From positions 20,721 to 84,720 of the forward strand of contig NZ_JBALOQ010000045.1 of assembly GCF_036962705.1 (NCBI RefSeq): a DNA stretch of 64,000 nt, written 5' to 3'. The notes below the pieces were generated by a model, which was given only the letters and a program-made list of their open reading frames with translations, was not told where the DNA came from and made no database searches. Positions within the stretch are counted from its first letter, which is position 1; each line of letters starts with the position of its first letter. The stretch comes from Ferdinandcohnia sp036962705 (lineage in GTDB: Bacteria > Bacillota > Bacilli > Bacillales > Bacillaceae_L). Shown piece by piece: positions 53,176 to 62,521 of the stretch. A program made the position numbers and the translations under genes.

Positions 53176-53210
53176 AAAAAACAGTGCACAAGGTATGTGC
53201 GCTGTTTTTT
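53176..53210 (+). terminator. Intrinsic terminator after cshA
   Basis: AAAAACAGTGCACA pairs with TGTGCGCTGTTTTT (one mismatch), 5-nt loop, T-run. Confidence 0.88.
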
Positions 53211-53290
53211 CATGTTCATATTCGACAAAATCATTTATACTAAAAAAGTTGAAAAGAAATTTATTCCAATGGGGAAAGGTTGGTTGGTTT

Positions 53291-53770
53291 ATGAGAGATA
53301 TCCCAAAAAATCGGATAAGTAAACGTGCCTTAACAGTATGGAAAACATCTGCAATTATCACATCTTTGATTGGCTGGTCTATTGCGATTACCGTTTTAGT
53401 TCTTACGATTATTTTTGATTGGCCCTATTGGATTCTTGCAATTGTAATTATCCTATTAATTCTCGAATCAGTTTTAACCATTTTTATCTTACCAAAACTT
53501 AAATGGAAACGTTGGAGATATGAAGTACACGAACATGAAATTGATCTTCAGCGTGGTGTGTTAATTGTAAAAAGAACAGTAATCCCGATGAACCGCGTCC
53601 AACACGTTGATACACAGCAAGGTCCGTTGCTTCGCAAACATCATTTAGCAACCGTTACTATTTCAACGGCGGCAACCGTCCATGAAATACCTGCACTTGA
53701 TTTGGAGGAAGCAGATCAATTGCGTGATTCAATCTCAAGATTAGCGAGGGTGGATGAAGATGATGTCTGA
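53291..53770 (+). CDS. ydbS: PH domain-containing membrane protein YdbS
   Basis: A 159-residue protein with two membrane helices (about 18-40, 45-65) and one bacterial PH (bPH2) domain. Same length and position as B. subtilis YdbS. It overlaps ydbT by 17 bp. With YdbT it has been linked to resistance to heterologous antimicrobials such as amylocyclicin. ATG at 53291; a longer upstream frame overlaps the cshA terminator and is rejected. Confidence 0.9.
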   Translation: MRDIPKNRISKRALTVWKTSAIITSLIGWSIAITVLVLTIIFDWPYWILAIVIILLILESVLTIFILPKLKWKRWRYEVHEHEIDLQRGVLIVKRTVIPMNRVQHVDTQQGPLLRKHHLATVTISTAATVHEIPALDLEEADQLRDSISRLARVDEDDV

Positions 53771-55220
53771 ACCACGTCGTATGCATCCGGTTGCTGGCTT
53801 TCTAAGCTTTCTGAAACAGTTAAAGGATATTATTATCCCGTTTATTTTTATCTTTTTTGTAGGTCCAGGGGATGATTTAGGAAAGTATTATTTTATGGGT
53901 GCTGCTGTTCTTGTTTTTTTGATGTTAGTATTTGGAATCTTACATTGGTATCGGTACTCTTATAGAGTTGAAAATGGGGAATTACGAATTGAATATGGTG
54001 TGTTTATCCGTAAAAAACGCTTTATCCCAATTGAGCGAATTCAAACAATAGATGTTTCGGCAGGCATCATTCAACGGATTTTTGGATTGGTTAAGCTGCA
54101 GGTGGAAACAGCTGGTGGCGGTATGCAGGCTGAAGCGGTTCTAACCGCTATCAAAGAAGAAGAGGCCGATCAATTACGTGAGATATTATCTCGTTCGAAA
54201 ACTCATCAGGAAGAAGAAACCGAAACACAGCATACAAGGTTTTCATATCAAATTACACAAAAGGAGTTACTTGTTCTAGCTTCCACGTCAGGTGGAATCG
54301 GAATTGTCATCTCTGGTGTCCTAGCTTTCCTGAGCCAATTTGCAGAATACTTACCATTTGAAAAATTATATAATACGATTGAAAAATATGTCAGTCTATC
54401 GATATTGATCTATATCATTGTATTAATCGCATTGTTCTTATTTATCGCCTGGTTTGTTGGCATTTTAATCATGACATTACGCTACGCCAATTTTACAGTT
54501 GTAAAACGTGATGATGAGTTATTTATTACGAGGGGCTTGATTGAAAAAAAGCAGACAACGATTCCGTTAACGCGAATTCAAGCAATTCGCATTGGCGAGA
54601 ATTTAATCAGACAGCCATTGGGATATGCAACGGTATATATTGAAAGTGCGGGTGGCTCGATGGATAAAGGGGAAGACTTTTCAACTGTACTTTTTCCGTT
54701 GATAAAAAAATCAGCCATCAATGATTTATTGCATCATTTTGTCCCGGAGTACAAGATGTGTGATGTTGAAAACTACGTACCATCAAAGGCTAAGTGGAGA
54801 TATATGTTCAGGGGGATGCTGCCATTTGTTATATTCATCCCGGCAATCGTTATGCTATCCTATGCCTTCAGTTCATGGGGCTACCTAGGTCTTCTTCTTT
54901 TACCAATAGGGGCAATCTTTGGCTATAGTCGCTATAAAGTTGCGGGCTGGAGGATTGAAGATGACCAGTTAACATTGCAGTTTCGCTTTTTTAGTAAAAT
55001 AACCGTTCTTCACCATAAAAGGCGAATTCAATCTATGGACAAAAAACAATCGATCTTTCAAAGGAAAAAAGACCTTGGTTCGGTTCGAAGCTTTATTAAA
55101 TCGGCAGTAACAGGCAAGGGGTTTGAAGTAAAGGATTTACAGATTTCAGATTGCTGGACCATTTGGGAATGGTACAGAAAACGCAACAAGAAAGTGACTG
55201 AAGATATTACGGTAGAATAA
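53754..55220 (+). CDS. ydbT: PH domain-containing membrane protein YdbT
   Basis: A 488-residue protein with three bPH2 domains separated by membrane-helix pairs (about 22-62, 175-240, 355-400). Layout and size match B. subtilis YdbT. Translationally coupled to ydbS. Ends before a bidirectional hairpin shared with the convergent rhomboid gene. Confidence 0.9.
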   Translation: MKMMSEPRRMHPVAGFLSFLKQLKDIIIPFIFIFFVGPGDDLGKYYFMGAAVLVFLMLVFGILHWYRYSYRVENGELRIEYGVFIRKKRFIPIERIQTIDVSAGIIQRIFGLVKLQVETAGGGMQAEAVLTAIKEEEADQLREILSRSKTHQEEETETQHTRFSYQITQKELLVLASTSGGIGIVISGVLAFLSQFAEYLPFEKLYNTIEKYVSLSILIYIIVLIALFLFIAWFVGILIMTLRYANFTVVKRDDELFITRGLIEKKQTTIPLTRIQAIRIGENLIRQPLGYATVYIESAGGSMDKGEDFSTVLFPLIKKSAINDLLHHFVPEYKMCDVENYVPSKAKWRYMFRGMLPFVIFIPAIVMLSYAFSSWGYLGLLLLPIGAIFGYSRYKVAGWRIEDDQLTLQFRFFSKITVLHHKRRIQSMDKKQSIFQRKKDLGSVRSFIKSAVTGKGFEVKDLQISDCWTIWEWYRKRNKKVTEDITVE

Positions 55221-55225
55221 GAAGA

Positions 55226-55248
55226 GGAGCTAAAGTCACTTTAGCTCC
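55226..55248. terminator. Bidirectional hairpin between ydbT and rhomboid gene
   Basis: GGAGCTAAAGT and ACTTTAGCTCC form an inverted repeat with a single central base. No long T-run on the plus strand. Confidence 0.7.
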
Positions 55249-55259
55249 TTGGTTGGTTA

Positions 55260-55979
55260 TTAAAGGAAAATCCCGAGAATCACTAAAATAATAATAATGA
55301 GCCATAAGATATGCTTTATTGAAAACTGTCTAGGAATCCTCATTCGTGGTCGATATGAGGAATCACCTGCCATGATGATCTGCGACTTCCCGGATGTTTT
55401 CGGTAAAACGAGTGGTGCAATGATAGCGCCAGCAAGGAAACCAAATATATGCGCTACAATATTTACATTTGAATTGATAAAGGTCATGACTAGACCAATC
55501 ACTAAAATGGTGATGATTAGCTGTGAATTCATTTGATTAATTAAGTCTTTGCGTAACAAAACCATATATAAGTAAATCCCAAACATACCGAAAATGGCAC
55601 CAGATGAACCGACATGGGCAAAATCCAGCGGCTCAATATAGAAGGTTGCAAGATTTGCAGCAACTCCCGTGAAAAGATAGGCAATCGTAAATCTGACTTT
55701 ACCCAACATGCTTTCTAAAGCAGGTCCAAACAAGACAAGTGAGAATGAATTGAACAGCATATGTCCAAACCCACTATGTACAAAAATTGGCGTCACAAGC
55801 CTCCAATATTCTCCCTCAGAAATCAAAAAGTTAAACCCAATCATTTGCTGCAAAAGTGTCGTCCCGAATGGAAGGGACAAAAAGTTCAGTAGCCAAAGAA
55901 AGAGATGAATCGCGATTATAATTGATATAATAGGATATAATCGTAAAAATTGACGAAAGCTTTCAGTCCGTATAAACAT
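55260..55979 (-). CDS. Rhomboid family intramembrane serine protease (YdcA-like)
   Basis: A 239-residue membrane protein with seven hydrophobic segments. Catalytic Ser126 in GSSGAIFG and His177 in NIVAHIFGF form the rhomboid dyad; WRLVTPIFVHSGFGHMLFN supplies the conserved TM2 His/Asn. It cleaves substrates within the membrane. Position matches B. subtilis ydcA, which is shorter. AGGAGAATTATA precedes the ATG. Confidence 0.9.
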   Translation of the reverse strand: MFIRTESFRQFLRLYPIISIIIAIHLFLWLLNFLSLPFGTTLLQQMIGFNFLISEGEYWRLVTPIFVHSGFGHMLFNSFSLVLFGPALESMLGKVRFTIAYLFTGVAANLATFYIEPLDFAHVGSSGAIFGMFGIYLYMVLLRKDLINQMNSQLIITILVIGLVMTFINSNVNIVAHIFGFLAGAIIAPLVLPKTSGKSQIIMAGDSSYRPRMRIPRQFSIKHILWLIIIILVILGIFL

Positions 55980-56103
55980 TATAATTCTCCTTTTTGTAGT
56001 TCTTATATCGTACTATATTCTTTAAAGGATGAAAAACCTCCTTTTAAAAGTTTGTACCATCTTATGATTAAAAGTTTATATATAGAAGAAAGGATTTTTT
56101 GAA

Positions 56104-56463
56104 ATGATAATTGGAACAGGTATCGATATTGTTGAGCTTGAACGTATTAAAAAAGTTTTACATAGACAAAAAAAGTTTGTTGATCGTATTTTAACAAATG
56201 TTGAGAAAGAAAAATTTTTTCGGTTATCTGAGTCTCGTCAAATTGAATTTCTTGCTGGACGATTTGCAGTAAAGGAAGCATACTCAAAGGCAGTTGGGAC
56301 AGGGATTGGCGAGAATTTAAGCTTTTTAGATATAGAGGTTTTATCAGATGAGAACGGCAAGCCAGTTCTCACCAAACCCTTGAACAATAAGGCTCATTTA
56401 TCCATCACTCACAGTAAAGAGTACGCTGTCGCACAAGTAATTTTAGAAAGCTTGTCAAGCTAG
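56104..56463 (+). CDS. acpS: Holo-[acyl-carrier-protein] synthase
   Basis: A 119-residue phosphopantetheinyl transferase that activates acyl carrier protein. Metal ligand Asp8 in GTGIDIVEL and Glu58 in FAVKEAYSKA are present. Length is standard. GAAAGGA precedes the ATG. Confidence 0.96.
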   Translation: MIIGTGIDIVELERIKKVLHRQKKFVDRILTNVEKEKFFRLSESRQIEFLAGRFAVKEAYSKAVGTGIGENLSFLDIEVLSDENGKPVLTKPLNNKAHLSITHSKEYAVAQVILESLSS

Positions 56464-56509
56464 TCTGCATATTACACAACTTTGCCTCATATATTTTTAG
56501 TGCGGTAGG

Positions 56510-56673
56510 TGAGACAAGGTGTACGAGTATGGTGGACGGTGTGATTTTACTTAGTTTACACGTAGCAGTACGTAAACTGGAAATGGGTTTTAAAACTCGC
56601 AAAGACATTATGGGGGTCCTAATTAGCACGGAAACGATTCCTTACTGTTCATCTAGTAATACACTTTGTCTCA
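56510..56673. other. Structured 164-bp element with terminal inverted repeat
   Basis: TGAGACAAGGTGTA (56510-56523) and TACACTTTGTCTCA (56660-56673) are complementary in 13 of 14 positions. Inside are AGTTTAC / GTAAACT and GGAA / TTCC hairpins. It occupies the spacer before ydcC. It could be a miniature transposable element or a structured leader RNA. Confidence 0.55.
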
Positions 56674-56711
56674 ACCAATAGTCGATAAGAGGCAAAGGGG
56701 TTGAAGAAGGA

Positions 56712-57728
56712 ATGAAGAAGAAAGTATTTTTGTTGTTATTAGGGCTACTCATTGCCCTTGTACTCGCGGCATGTGGGGAAAAATCACAGGAAGATGTGGT
56801 TAGTGCACTAGATGCAAAGGTGCAAAAAATGACTGGCTATAAAGCAGATGCAAAGATGACGCTACAAACTGGCAATGATCCACAAGTGTACGAAGTGGAA
56901 ATTTGGCACAAGGATCCAACTTTCTATCGCGTAAATCTAAAAAATGCAGAAAAAGATCAAAGCCAGATGATTTTACGCAATGAAGAGGGCGTGTTTGTTT
57001 TAACACCAGCTCTTAATAAGAGCTTCCGCTTCCAAAGTGATTGGCCGGAAAACAGCAGCCAAGCTTATTTATTTGAGTCCTTGGTGCATGATGTGAAGGA
57101 AGATCCAGAAGCGAAATTTACTGCTACAAAGGATCAATACATTTTTGAGACAAAAACAAACTACAAAAATAATAATATGCTACCAAAGCAAGAAATTACC
57201 TTCAATAAAAAGGACTTAGCTCCTGTATCCGTAAAGGTAATGGATCCAGATCGTAAAGTATTGTTGCTTGTAGAATTCGCAAAGGTAGAATTTGATGCCA
57301 GCTTTGATAAATCAGCATTTGATGTAGACAAGAATATGTCTTCTGCCACTTTAGATGAGATCCCAGTTATGGGTGAGGTTGATAAGCAGCCTCTAGAAGT
57401 TTTATATCCTTCAGAGGATGCTCTTGCTGGTGTTGAACTAAAAGAAGAAAAGAAAATCGAGACTGAAAATGGTACACGTGTGATTATGACATTCGGTGGA
57501 GAGAAAACCTTCACATTGATCCAAGAAAGAGCACGGGTTGCTGAAGTTGCTACAACGATTTCATTAAGTGGTGAACCAATTGACCTTGGATTCACAGTTG
57601 GTACCCTTACAGATAAAGCTGTTTCCTGGACTTACAACGGTGCAGAATTCATGATTGCATCTGATGAATTAACTCAAGAGGAGTTAATCTCCGTTGCACG
57701 TACAGTACAAGGTAAATCAGTTAAATAA
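56712..57728 (+). CDS. ydcC: Outer-membrane-carrier-like lipoprotein YdcC
   Basis: A 338-residue lipoprotein; signal peptide with lipobox L18-A-A-C21. The mature part has the LolA/LppX-like curved beta-sheet pattern (GYKADAKMTLQTG, YEVEIWHKDPTFYRV, KSFRFQSDWP). B. subtilis YdcC, in the same position between acpS and alr, is a sporulation-associated lipoprotein. Probably binds a lipid or envelope component outside the membrane. Confidence 0.88.
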   Translation: MKKKVFLLLLGLLIALVLAACGEKSQEDVVSALDAKVQKMTGYKADAKMTLQTGNDPQVYEVEIWHKDPTFYRVNLKNAEKDQSQMILRNEEGVFVLTPALNKSFRFQSDWPENSSQAYLFESLVHDVKEDPEAKFTATKDQYIFETKTNYKNNNMLPKQEITFNKKDLAPVSVKVMDPDRKVLLLVEFAKVEFDASFDKSAFDVDKNMSSATLDEIPVMGEVDKQPLEVLYPSEDALAGVELKEEKKIETENGTRVIMTFGGEKTFTLIQERARVAEVATTISLSGEPIDLGFTVGTLTDKAVSWTYNGAEFMIASDELTQEELISVARTVQGKSVK

Positions 57729-57739
57729 ATTTTTTGAAC

Positions 57740-57769
57740 ACAGGTCCGAATGATCGGGCCTGTTTTTTT
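57740..57769 (+). terminator. Intrinsic terminator after ydcC
   Basis: A 9-bp stem (ACAGGTCCG / CGGGCCTGT, one G-U), 6-nt loop, seven T residues. Confidence 0.92.
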
Positions 57770-57906
57770 CAACATATTTTATCTTTTCCGTCATATGTTA
57801 AGATGGGTATAACAAAAAGTATAACAAAAAACTACCATTGACATGGACACGACAAGGCTGAATAATCGAACTAATAGTAGCAATTAATCTAAGAAGGTGT
57901 TTACTC

Positions 57907-59070
57907 ATGGATTCTACCCATTTTTATCGCGATACGTGGGTTGAAGTTGATTTAGATTGCATTTTTGAAAACGTAAAAAACATGAAAAGCTTTTTACCAG
58001 AACAAGTGGATGTAATGGCGGTCGTTAAGGCAAATGCATATGGCCACGGAGATGTTGAGGTTGCAAAAACAGCACTTGAAGCGGGTGCAACCTTTCTTGC
58101 GGTAGCTTTTATCGACGAAGGCATTTCCTTACGACATCGAGGAATTGATGCACCAGTTCTTGTTCTCGGAGCATCACGCCCAACTGACGTTATGATTGCC
58201 GCACAACACAATATATCACTCACTATCTATAGTCAAGAATGCCTAGATCAAGTAATAGAAAAATATCAAGGCAGTACTCCACTTAATTTGCACTTAAAAC
58301 TTGATACAGGGATGGGCCGTCTTGGAGTGAAAGAAAAAGACGAATTGCAAACAATCCTAAAGACAATTGAGCAAAATTCTCAGGTTCAACTTGAAGGAGT
58401 TTTTACTCATTTTGCAACAGCAGACGAAATAGAAACTTCCTATTTTGACCAGCAGTATCAGAACTTCCTGCAAATGCTTGAGTGGATTCCGAACAAACCG
58501 AGAATGATCCATTGTGGAAATAGTGCAACTGGCTACCGTTTCCCAGAGAAAGTATTTAACGCAGTAAGACTAGGCATAGGAATGTATGGTTTGACACCAT
58601 CACTAGAAATAAAAGACCAACTTCCATACGAACTCGGGCAAGCTCTTTCTTTCCACAGTAAACTTGTCCATGTAAAACAAATTGCAAAAGGTGAGAAAGT
58701 AAGCTATGGCGCTACCTTCACTGCTGATGAAGATACATGGGTTGGAACAGTTCCGGTAGGCTACGCGGATGGATGGATCCGAAAGCTACAGAATACTCAT
58801 GTCTTAGTTGACGGTGAACTTTGTCAAATCATTGGCCGCGTTTGTATGGACCAATTTATGGTTCGTCTTCCAAAGAAACTTCCAGTCGGAACAAAAGTGA
58901 CTTTGATTGGCAAGCAAAACGATAAATTCATTAGTGTAGACTCTGTAGCAAAGGCCCTTGAAACAATCAACTATGAGGTCACTTGTTCAATAAGTTTTCG
59001 TGTTCCGCGTATTTTTTTAAGAAATAAGAGAATAATTGAAGTGAGAAATCCGTTATTAAGACATTACTAG
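57907..59070 (+). CDS. alr: Alanine racemase
   Basis: A 387-residue PLP enzyme making D-alanine for Ddl and teichoic acids. PLP-binding Lys41 in VVKANAYGHG, catalytic Tyr in VSYGATF near 275, and CMDQFMV near 318. AAGAAGGTG precedes the ATG. Directly upstream of the ndoAI-ndoA module as in B. subtilis. Confidence 0.96.
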   Translation: MDSTHFYRDTWVEVDLDCIFENVKNMKSFLPEQVDVMAVVKANAYGHGDVEVAKTALEAGATFLAVAFIDEGISLRHRGIDAPVLVLGASRPTDVMIAAQHNISLTIYSQECLDQVIEKYQGSTPLNLHLKLDTGMGRLGVKEKDELQTILKTIEQNSQVQLEGVFTHFATADEIETSYFDQQYQNFLQMLEWIPNKPRMIHCGNSATGYRFPEKVFNAVRLGIGMYGLTPSLEIKDQLPYELGQALSFHSKLVHVKQIAKGEKVSYGATFTADEDTWVGTVPVGYADGWIRKLQNTHVLVDGELCQIIGRVCMDQFMVRLPKKLPVGTKVTLIGKQNDKFISVDSVAKALETINYEVTCSISFRVPRIFLRNKRIIEVRNPLLRHY

Positions 59071-59296
59071 TAGAAAAATTAGTGCATTGGTTGTACAAAT
59101 CGAGGTACGTTCTTTTTTTTTATGCACATACGCAATGTAGATTTTGGTAACGATGTAAAAAATGTGCATAGAAACCAATACTAAATGTCGATAATAATAT
59201 AAGATCTAATGGATTAAGCTTTGCATCCAGTCATAATAATGGTATTATTAAGCTTGGAGTAGAATATTGGTGGCAAGTTGGTGGAGGTGTATGTTT

Positions 59297-59578
59297 GTGT
59301 CTGAATCCAGCGCAACAACAGAAATTCTAGTACGATTACCACAAAACTTAATTAGTGAGTTGGATGGCCTAGTGAAACAAGAAAACGGTAACCGTAATGA
59401 ACTGATTTATCAAGCTACAAAAATGTTTCTACGTGAGAGAAAGAAACGTCAGATCACTGAATCAATGAGACGCGGTTACATGGAAATGGCGAAAATTAAC
59501 CTTACTATTGCATCGGAGGCTTTTTTGGCTGAATCTGAGGCTGACCACACCGTAGAACGCTTAGTTAGCGGGGGGTAA
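59297..59578 (+). CDS. ndoAI: Antitoxin EndoAI (MazE-like, ribbon-helix-helix)
   Basis: A 93-residue CopG/RHH antitoxin. The N-terminal ribbon-helix-helix (EILVRLPQNLISELDGLVK) binds DNA; the C-terminal part (MRRGYMEMAKINL ... VERLVSGG) wraps the toxin and is highly similar to B. subtilis EndoAI. GTG at 59297 is preferred over the ATG six bases upstream because GGAGGTG is correctly spaced only for the GTG. The toxin gene follows after 4 bp. Confidence 0.93.
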   Translation: MSESSATTEILVRLPQNLISELDGLVKQENGNRNELIYQATKMFLRERKKRQITESMRRGYMEMAKINLTIASEAFLAESEADHTVERLVSGG

Positions 59579-59582
59579 TCAA

Positions 59583-59933
59583 TTGATTGTAAAACGTGGC
59601 GACGTTTATTTTGCAGACCTCTCCCCAGTTGTTGGCTCAGAGCAAGGAGGCGTTCGTCCTGTTCTTGTCATCCAAAACGATATCGGGAATCGGTTTAGTC
59701 CCACAGTCATTGTCGCAGCTATAACTGCCCAAATTCAAAAAGCAAAGCTTCCAACACATGTTGAAATTGATGCTGAGCGGTATGGATTTGAGCGCGATTC
59801 AGTTATCCTGTTAGAACAAATTCGTACAATCGATAAGCAGCGCCTAACCGATAAGATTACACATCTCGATGAAGAGATGATGGACAGAGTGGATGATGCC
59901 TTACAAATTAGTTTAGGACTCATCGATTTTTAA
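59583..59933 (+). CDS. ndoA: mRNA interferase EndoA (MazF)
   Basis: A 116-residue MazF-fold endoribonuclease, near-identical in pattern to B. subtilis EndoA, which cuts RNA at UACAU. The N-terminal RGDVYFADLSPVVGSEQGG and TVIVAAITAQIQ motifs form the active site. TTG start overlapping the end region of ndoAI. Co-expressed with and neutralised by EndoAI. Confidence 0.95.
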   Translation: MIVKRGDVYFADLSPVVGSEQGGVRPVLVIQNDIGNRFSPTVIVAAITAQIQKAKLPTHVEIDAERYGFERDSVILLEQIRTIDKQRLTDKITHLDEEMMDRVDDALQISLGLIDF

Positions 59934-59961
59934 TTCATTATTTATATGTTATACGTCTATG

Positions 59962-59995
59962 AGAAGTTACCCCGAGGTAGCTTCTTTTATTTTTT
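59962..59995 (+). terminator. Intrinsic terminator after ndoA
   Basis: AGAAGTTACC pairs with GGTAGCTTCT (one mismatch), 4-nt loop, then TTTATTTTTT. Confidence 0.88.
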
Positions 59996-60059
59996 ACTTG
60001 GATAAGGCAATTTTGGTAAAATAGGAATGGGTTAGAAGTGAAAGTAGGAGGAAATAGTT

Positions 60060-62237
60060 TTGACACAGACATTGCAAACAAATGACATGTTGGTGAAAAC
60101 CATTGCTAAAGAAATTGGAATCACAATAAAGCAAGTGCACAGTGTAATTAACCTCTTAGATGAAGGCAATACCGTACCTTTTATCGCGCGTTACCGTAAA
60201 GAACTAACTGGTTCTTTAGACGAAGTGCAAATTAAAGATGTCCAAGAAAAATGGGCTTATTTGCAAAACCTTGAATCACGAAAAGGAGAGGTCATTCGTC
60301 TCATTTCCGAACAAGGAAAGCTGACAGATGAACTTCAAGCGGAAATTATGAAGTCGACTAAGCTTCAGCAAGTCGAGGACTTATACAGACCATACAAACA
60401 AAAACGTCGTACAAAAGCGACTGTGGCGAAAGAAAAAGGACTTGAGCCATTAGCAGAATGGTTATATACATTCCCAATGAATGTGGATGTTGAACAATAT
60501 GCAACTCAGTTCATTTCAGAGGATAAAGAAGTTCTAAGCGCTGAAGATGCTATCGTTGGTGCAAAGGATATTATTGCTGAATGGATTTCAGACGACGCTG
60601 CTTTCCGTCAGTGGATCCGTAATGAAACCTTCAAGATAGGAACCATCGAAACTGTCGTAAAAGACCAAGAAAAAGACGAAAAAAATGTCTACGAAATGTA
60701 CTATGAATATAAGGAGCCGATTCAAAAGGTAGTTCCACACCGGGTCTTAGCAATGAACCGTGGGGAAAAAGAGGAGATTTTACGAGTAACAATTGAACCA
60801 CCTCTCGACCGAATTTTAACCTTCTTAAACCGAAAAATTGTAAAAAAGGAAAACTCTCCGGTAACTCCTTTTATCATAGAAACAATCGAGGATGGCTATA
60901 AACGTCTCATTCAGCCTTCGATTGAAAGGGAAATTCGAAAAGAACTTACAGAGAAAGCGGAAGATAGAGCGATTCATATTTTTTCAGAAAACCTTCGGAA
61001 TCTGCTTTTACAGCCACCGCTTAAAGGTAAGATTGTTCTAGGAGTAGACCCAGCCTATCGAACTGGATGTAAGCTTTCAGTGGTCGATGAAACAGGAAAG
61101 GTCCTTAATATTGGTGTAATTTACCCGCATCCACCAGTAAATAAAAGGGATGAAGCTGTTAAGAAAATTAAATCCGTTTTACAAGAATACAAGGTTGAAA
61201 TGATTGCAATCGGGAATGGAACAGCTTCAAGAGAAACCGAGCAATTTGTTACAGATGTACTAAAAGAAGTGAATCAGGAAATCTTCTACATCATCGTCAA
61301 TGAAGCGGGAGCAAGTGTATACTCTGCATCTGATATTGCTCGTGAAGAGTTTCCAGATTTACAAGTTGAAGAAAGAAGTGCTGTATCTATAGCAAGAAGA
61401 CTCCAGGACCCATTAGCTGAACTTGTGAAAATTGATCCGAAATCAGTAGGGGTTGGGCAATACCAGCATGACGTATCCCAGAAAAAGCTAAATGAACAAT
61501 TATCATTTGTTGTTGAAACAGTCGTAAACAAGGTTGGTGTAAATGTAAATACAGCATCCCCATCCTTACTACAATATGTAGCAGGTCTCTCAAAAGCTGT
61601 TGCTAATAATATCGTCAAAAAACGTGAGGAACAAGGGAAATTCAAGGATAGAGGAGAATTGAAAAAAATCCCACGTCTCGGTGCGAAAACTTATGAGCAA
61701 TGTATTGGATTCCTCCGTATTGTCGATGGAGAAGAGCCATTAGACCGTACAGGGATTCACCCAGAAAACTATAAAGAGGTTAAAAAACTGCTCGCGAAAT
61801 TCGGACTTACGAGTAATGACCTAGGAACGGAAAAATTAAAAGAGGCAATTTCGTCCATTGTGGCAGAAGAAGTTGCTGCTGAAATGGGTATAGGTGAAAT
61901 CACGATTCACGACATTACAGAAGCATTAGTCAGCCCAGAACGTGACCCTCGTGATGAACTAGCAAAGCCATTACTTAAAAAAGATATTCTTAAGCTTGAA
62001 GACCTTGTAAAAGGAATGGAACTCGAGGGAACTGTCCGGAATGTTGTAGACTTTGGAGCTTTTGTAGATATCGGAGTTAAGCAGGATGGCTTAGTGCATA
62101 TCTCAAAACTAAGTAAAAACTTTGTCAAACACCCACTTGATGTTGTTTCAGTTGGTGACGTGGTAACCGTCTGGATCGATGATGTTGATGTGAAAAAGGG
62201 AAGAGTCGCATTAACAATGCTAGCGCCACAAAGCTAA
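60060..62237 (+). CDS. tex: Tex family RNA-binding protein (YdcI)
   Basis: A 725-residue Tex protein: N-terminal helical region, YqgF-like RNase H fold (LGVDPAYRTGCKLSV near 325), helix-hairpin-helix pair (about 490-570), and C-terminal S1 domain (about 650-722, GTVRNVVDFGAFVDIGV). TTG start with AGGAGG upstream. Implicated in transcript elongation and stress tolerance. In B. subtilis the rsb-sigB genes precede it; here ndoA does. Confidence 0.94.
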   Translation: MTQTLQTNDMLVKTIAKEIGITIKQVHSVINLLDEGNTVPFIARYRKELTGSLDEVQIKDVQEKWAYLQNLESRKGEVIRLISEQGKLTDELQAEIMKSTKLQQVEDLYRPYKQKRRTKATVAKEKGLEPLAEWLYTFPMNVDVEQYATQFISEDKEVLSAEDAIVGAKDIIAEWISDDAAFRQWIRNETFKIGTIETVVKDQEKDEKNVYEMYYEYKEPIQKVVPHRVLAMNRGEKEEILRVTIEPPLDRILTFLNRKIVKKENSPVTPFIIETIEDGYKRLIQPSIEREIRKELTEKAEDRAIHIFSENLRNLLLQPPLKGKIVLGVDPAYRTGCKLSVVDETGKVLNIGVIYPHPPVNKRDEAVKKIKSVLQEYKVEMIAIGNGTASRETEQFVTDVLKEVNQEIFYIIVNEAGASVYSASDIAREEFPDLQVEERSAVSIARRLQDPLAELVKIDPKSVGVGQYQHDVSQKKLNEQLSFVVETVVNKVGVNVNTASPSLLQYVAGLSKAVANNIVKKREEQGKFKDRGELKKIPRLGAKTYEQCIGFLRIVDGEEPLDRTGIHPENYKEVKKLLAKFGLTSNDLGTEKLKEAISSIVAEEVAAEMGIGEITIHDITEALVSPERDPRDELAKPLLKKDILKLEDLVKGMELEGTVRNVVDFGAFVDIGVKQDGLVHISKLSKNFVKHPLDVVSVGDVVTVWIDDVDVKKGRVALTMLAPQS

Positions 62238-62243
62238 TAACTA

Positions 62244-62276
62244 AAAACACTGCTTTTACGAGCAGTGTTTTTTTCT
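62244..62276. terminator. Bidirectional terminator of tex and cmpA
   Basis: AAAAACACTGCT pairs with AGCAGTGTTTTT, 6-nt loop, T-run. The stop codon of cmpA on the other strand lies in the loop. Confidence 0.9.
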
Positions 62277-62369
62277 ATAAAAATACCAGCATTGATTCAA
62301 TAATTTAATTTGGTATCGATTTTTCTCATAATAGGCACGTTTCATCTGGTTCTGAAGCCAAGTAGGCAT
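62256..62369 (-). CDS. cmpA: Cortex morphogenetic protein CmpA
   Basis: A 37-residue protein (MPTWLQNQMKRAYYEKN.., ending QCWYFYRKKHCS) with the hallmark pattern of CmpA, the small protein that in B. subtilis delays cortex assembly until the coat begins and targets SpoIVA for degradation via ClpXP. It lies between tex and ydcK on the opposite strand exactly as in B. subtilis. GGAGG lies upstream of the ATG. Its presence indicates an endospore former. Confidence 0.88.
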   Translation of the reverse strand: MPTWLQNQMKRAYYEKNRYQIKLLNQCWYFYRKKHCS

Positions 62370-62521
62370 AGCCTCAACCTCCTCGTCAATTAACTTTTCT
62401 CCTCAGTAAAACAAAAAGAATGATACTATAGTGATACAGTTACCAAACTATACGTTTGAGTATAAATAGTGTATGCAAACACAGTACGTCCTGTTCGAAA
62501 AGGATGGAAAGGAAGAAAAAA

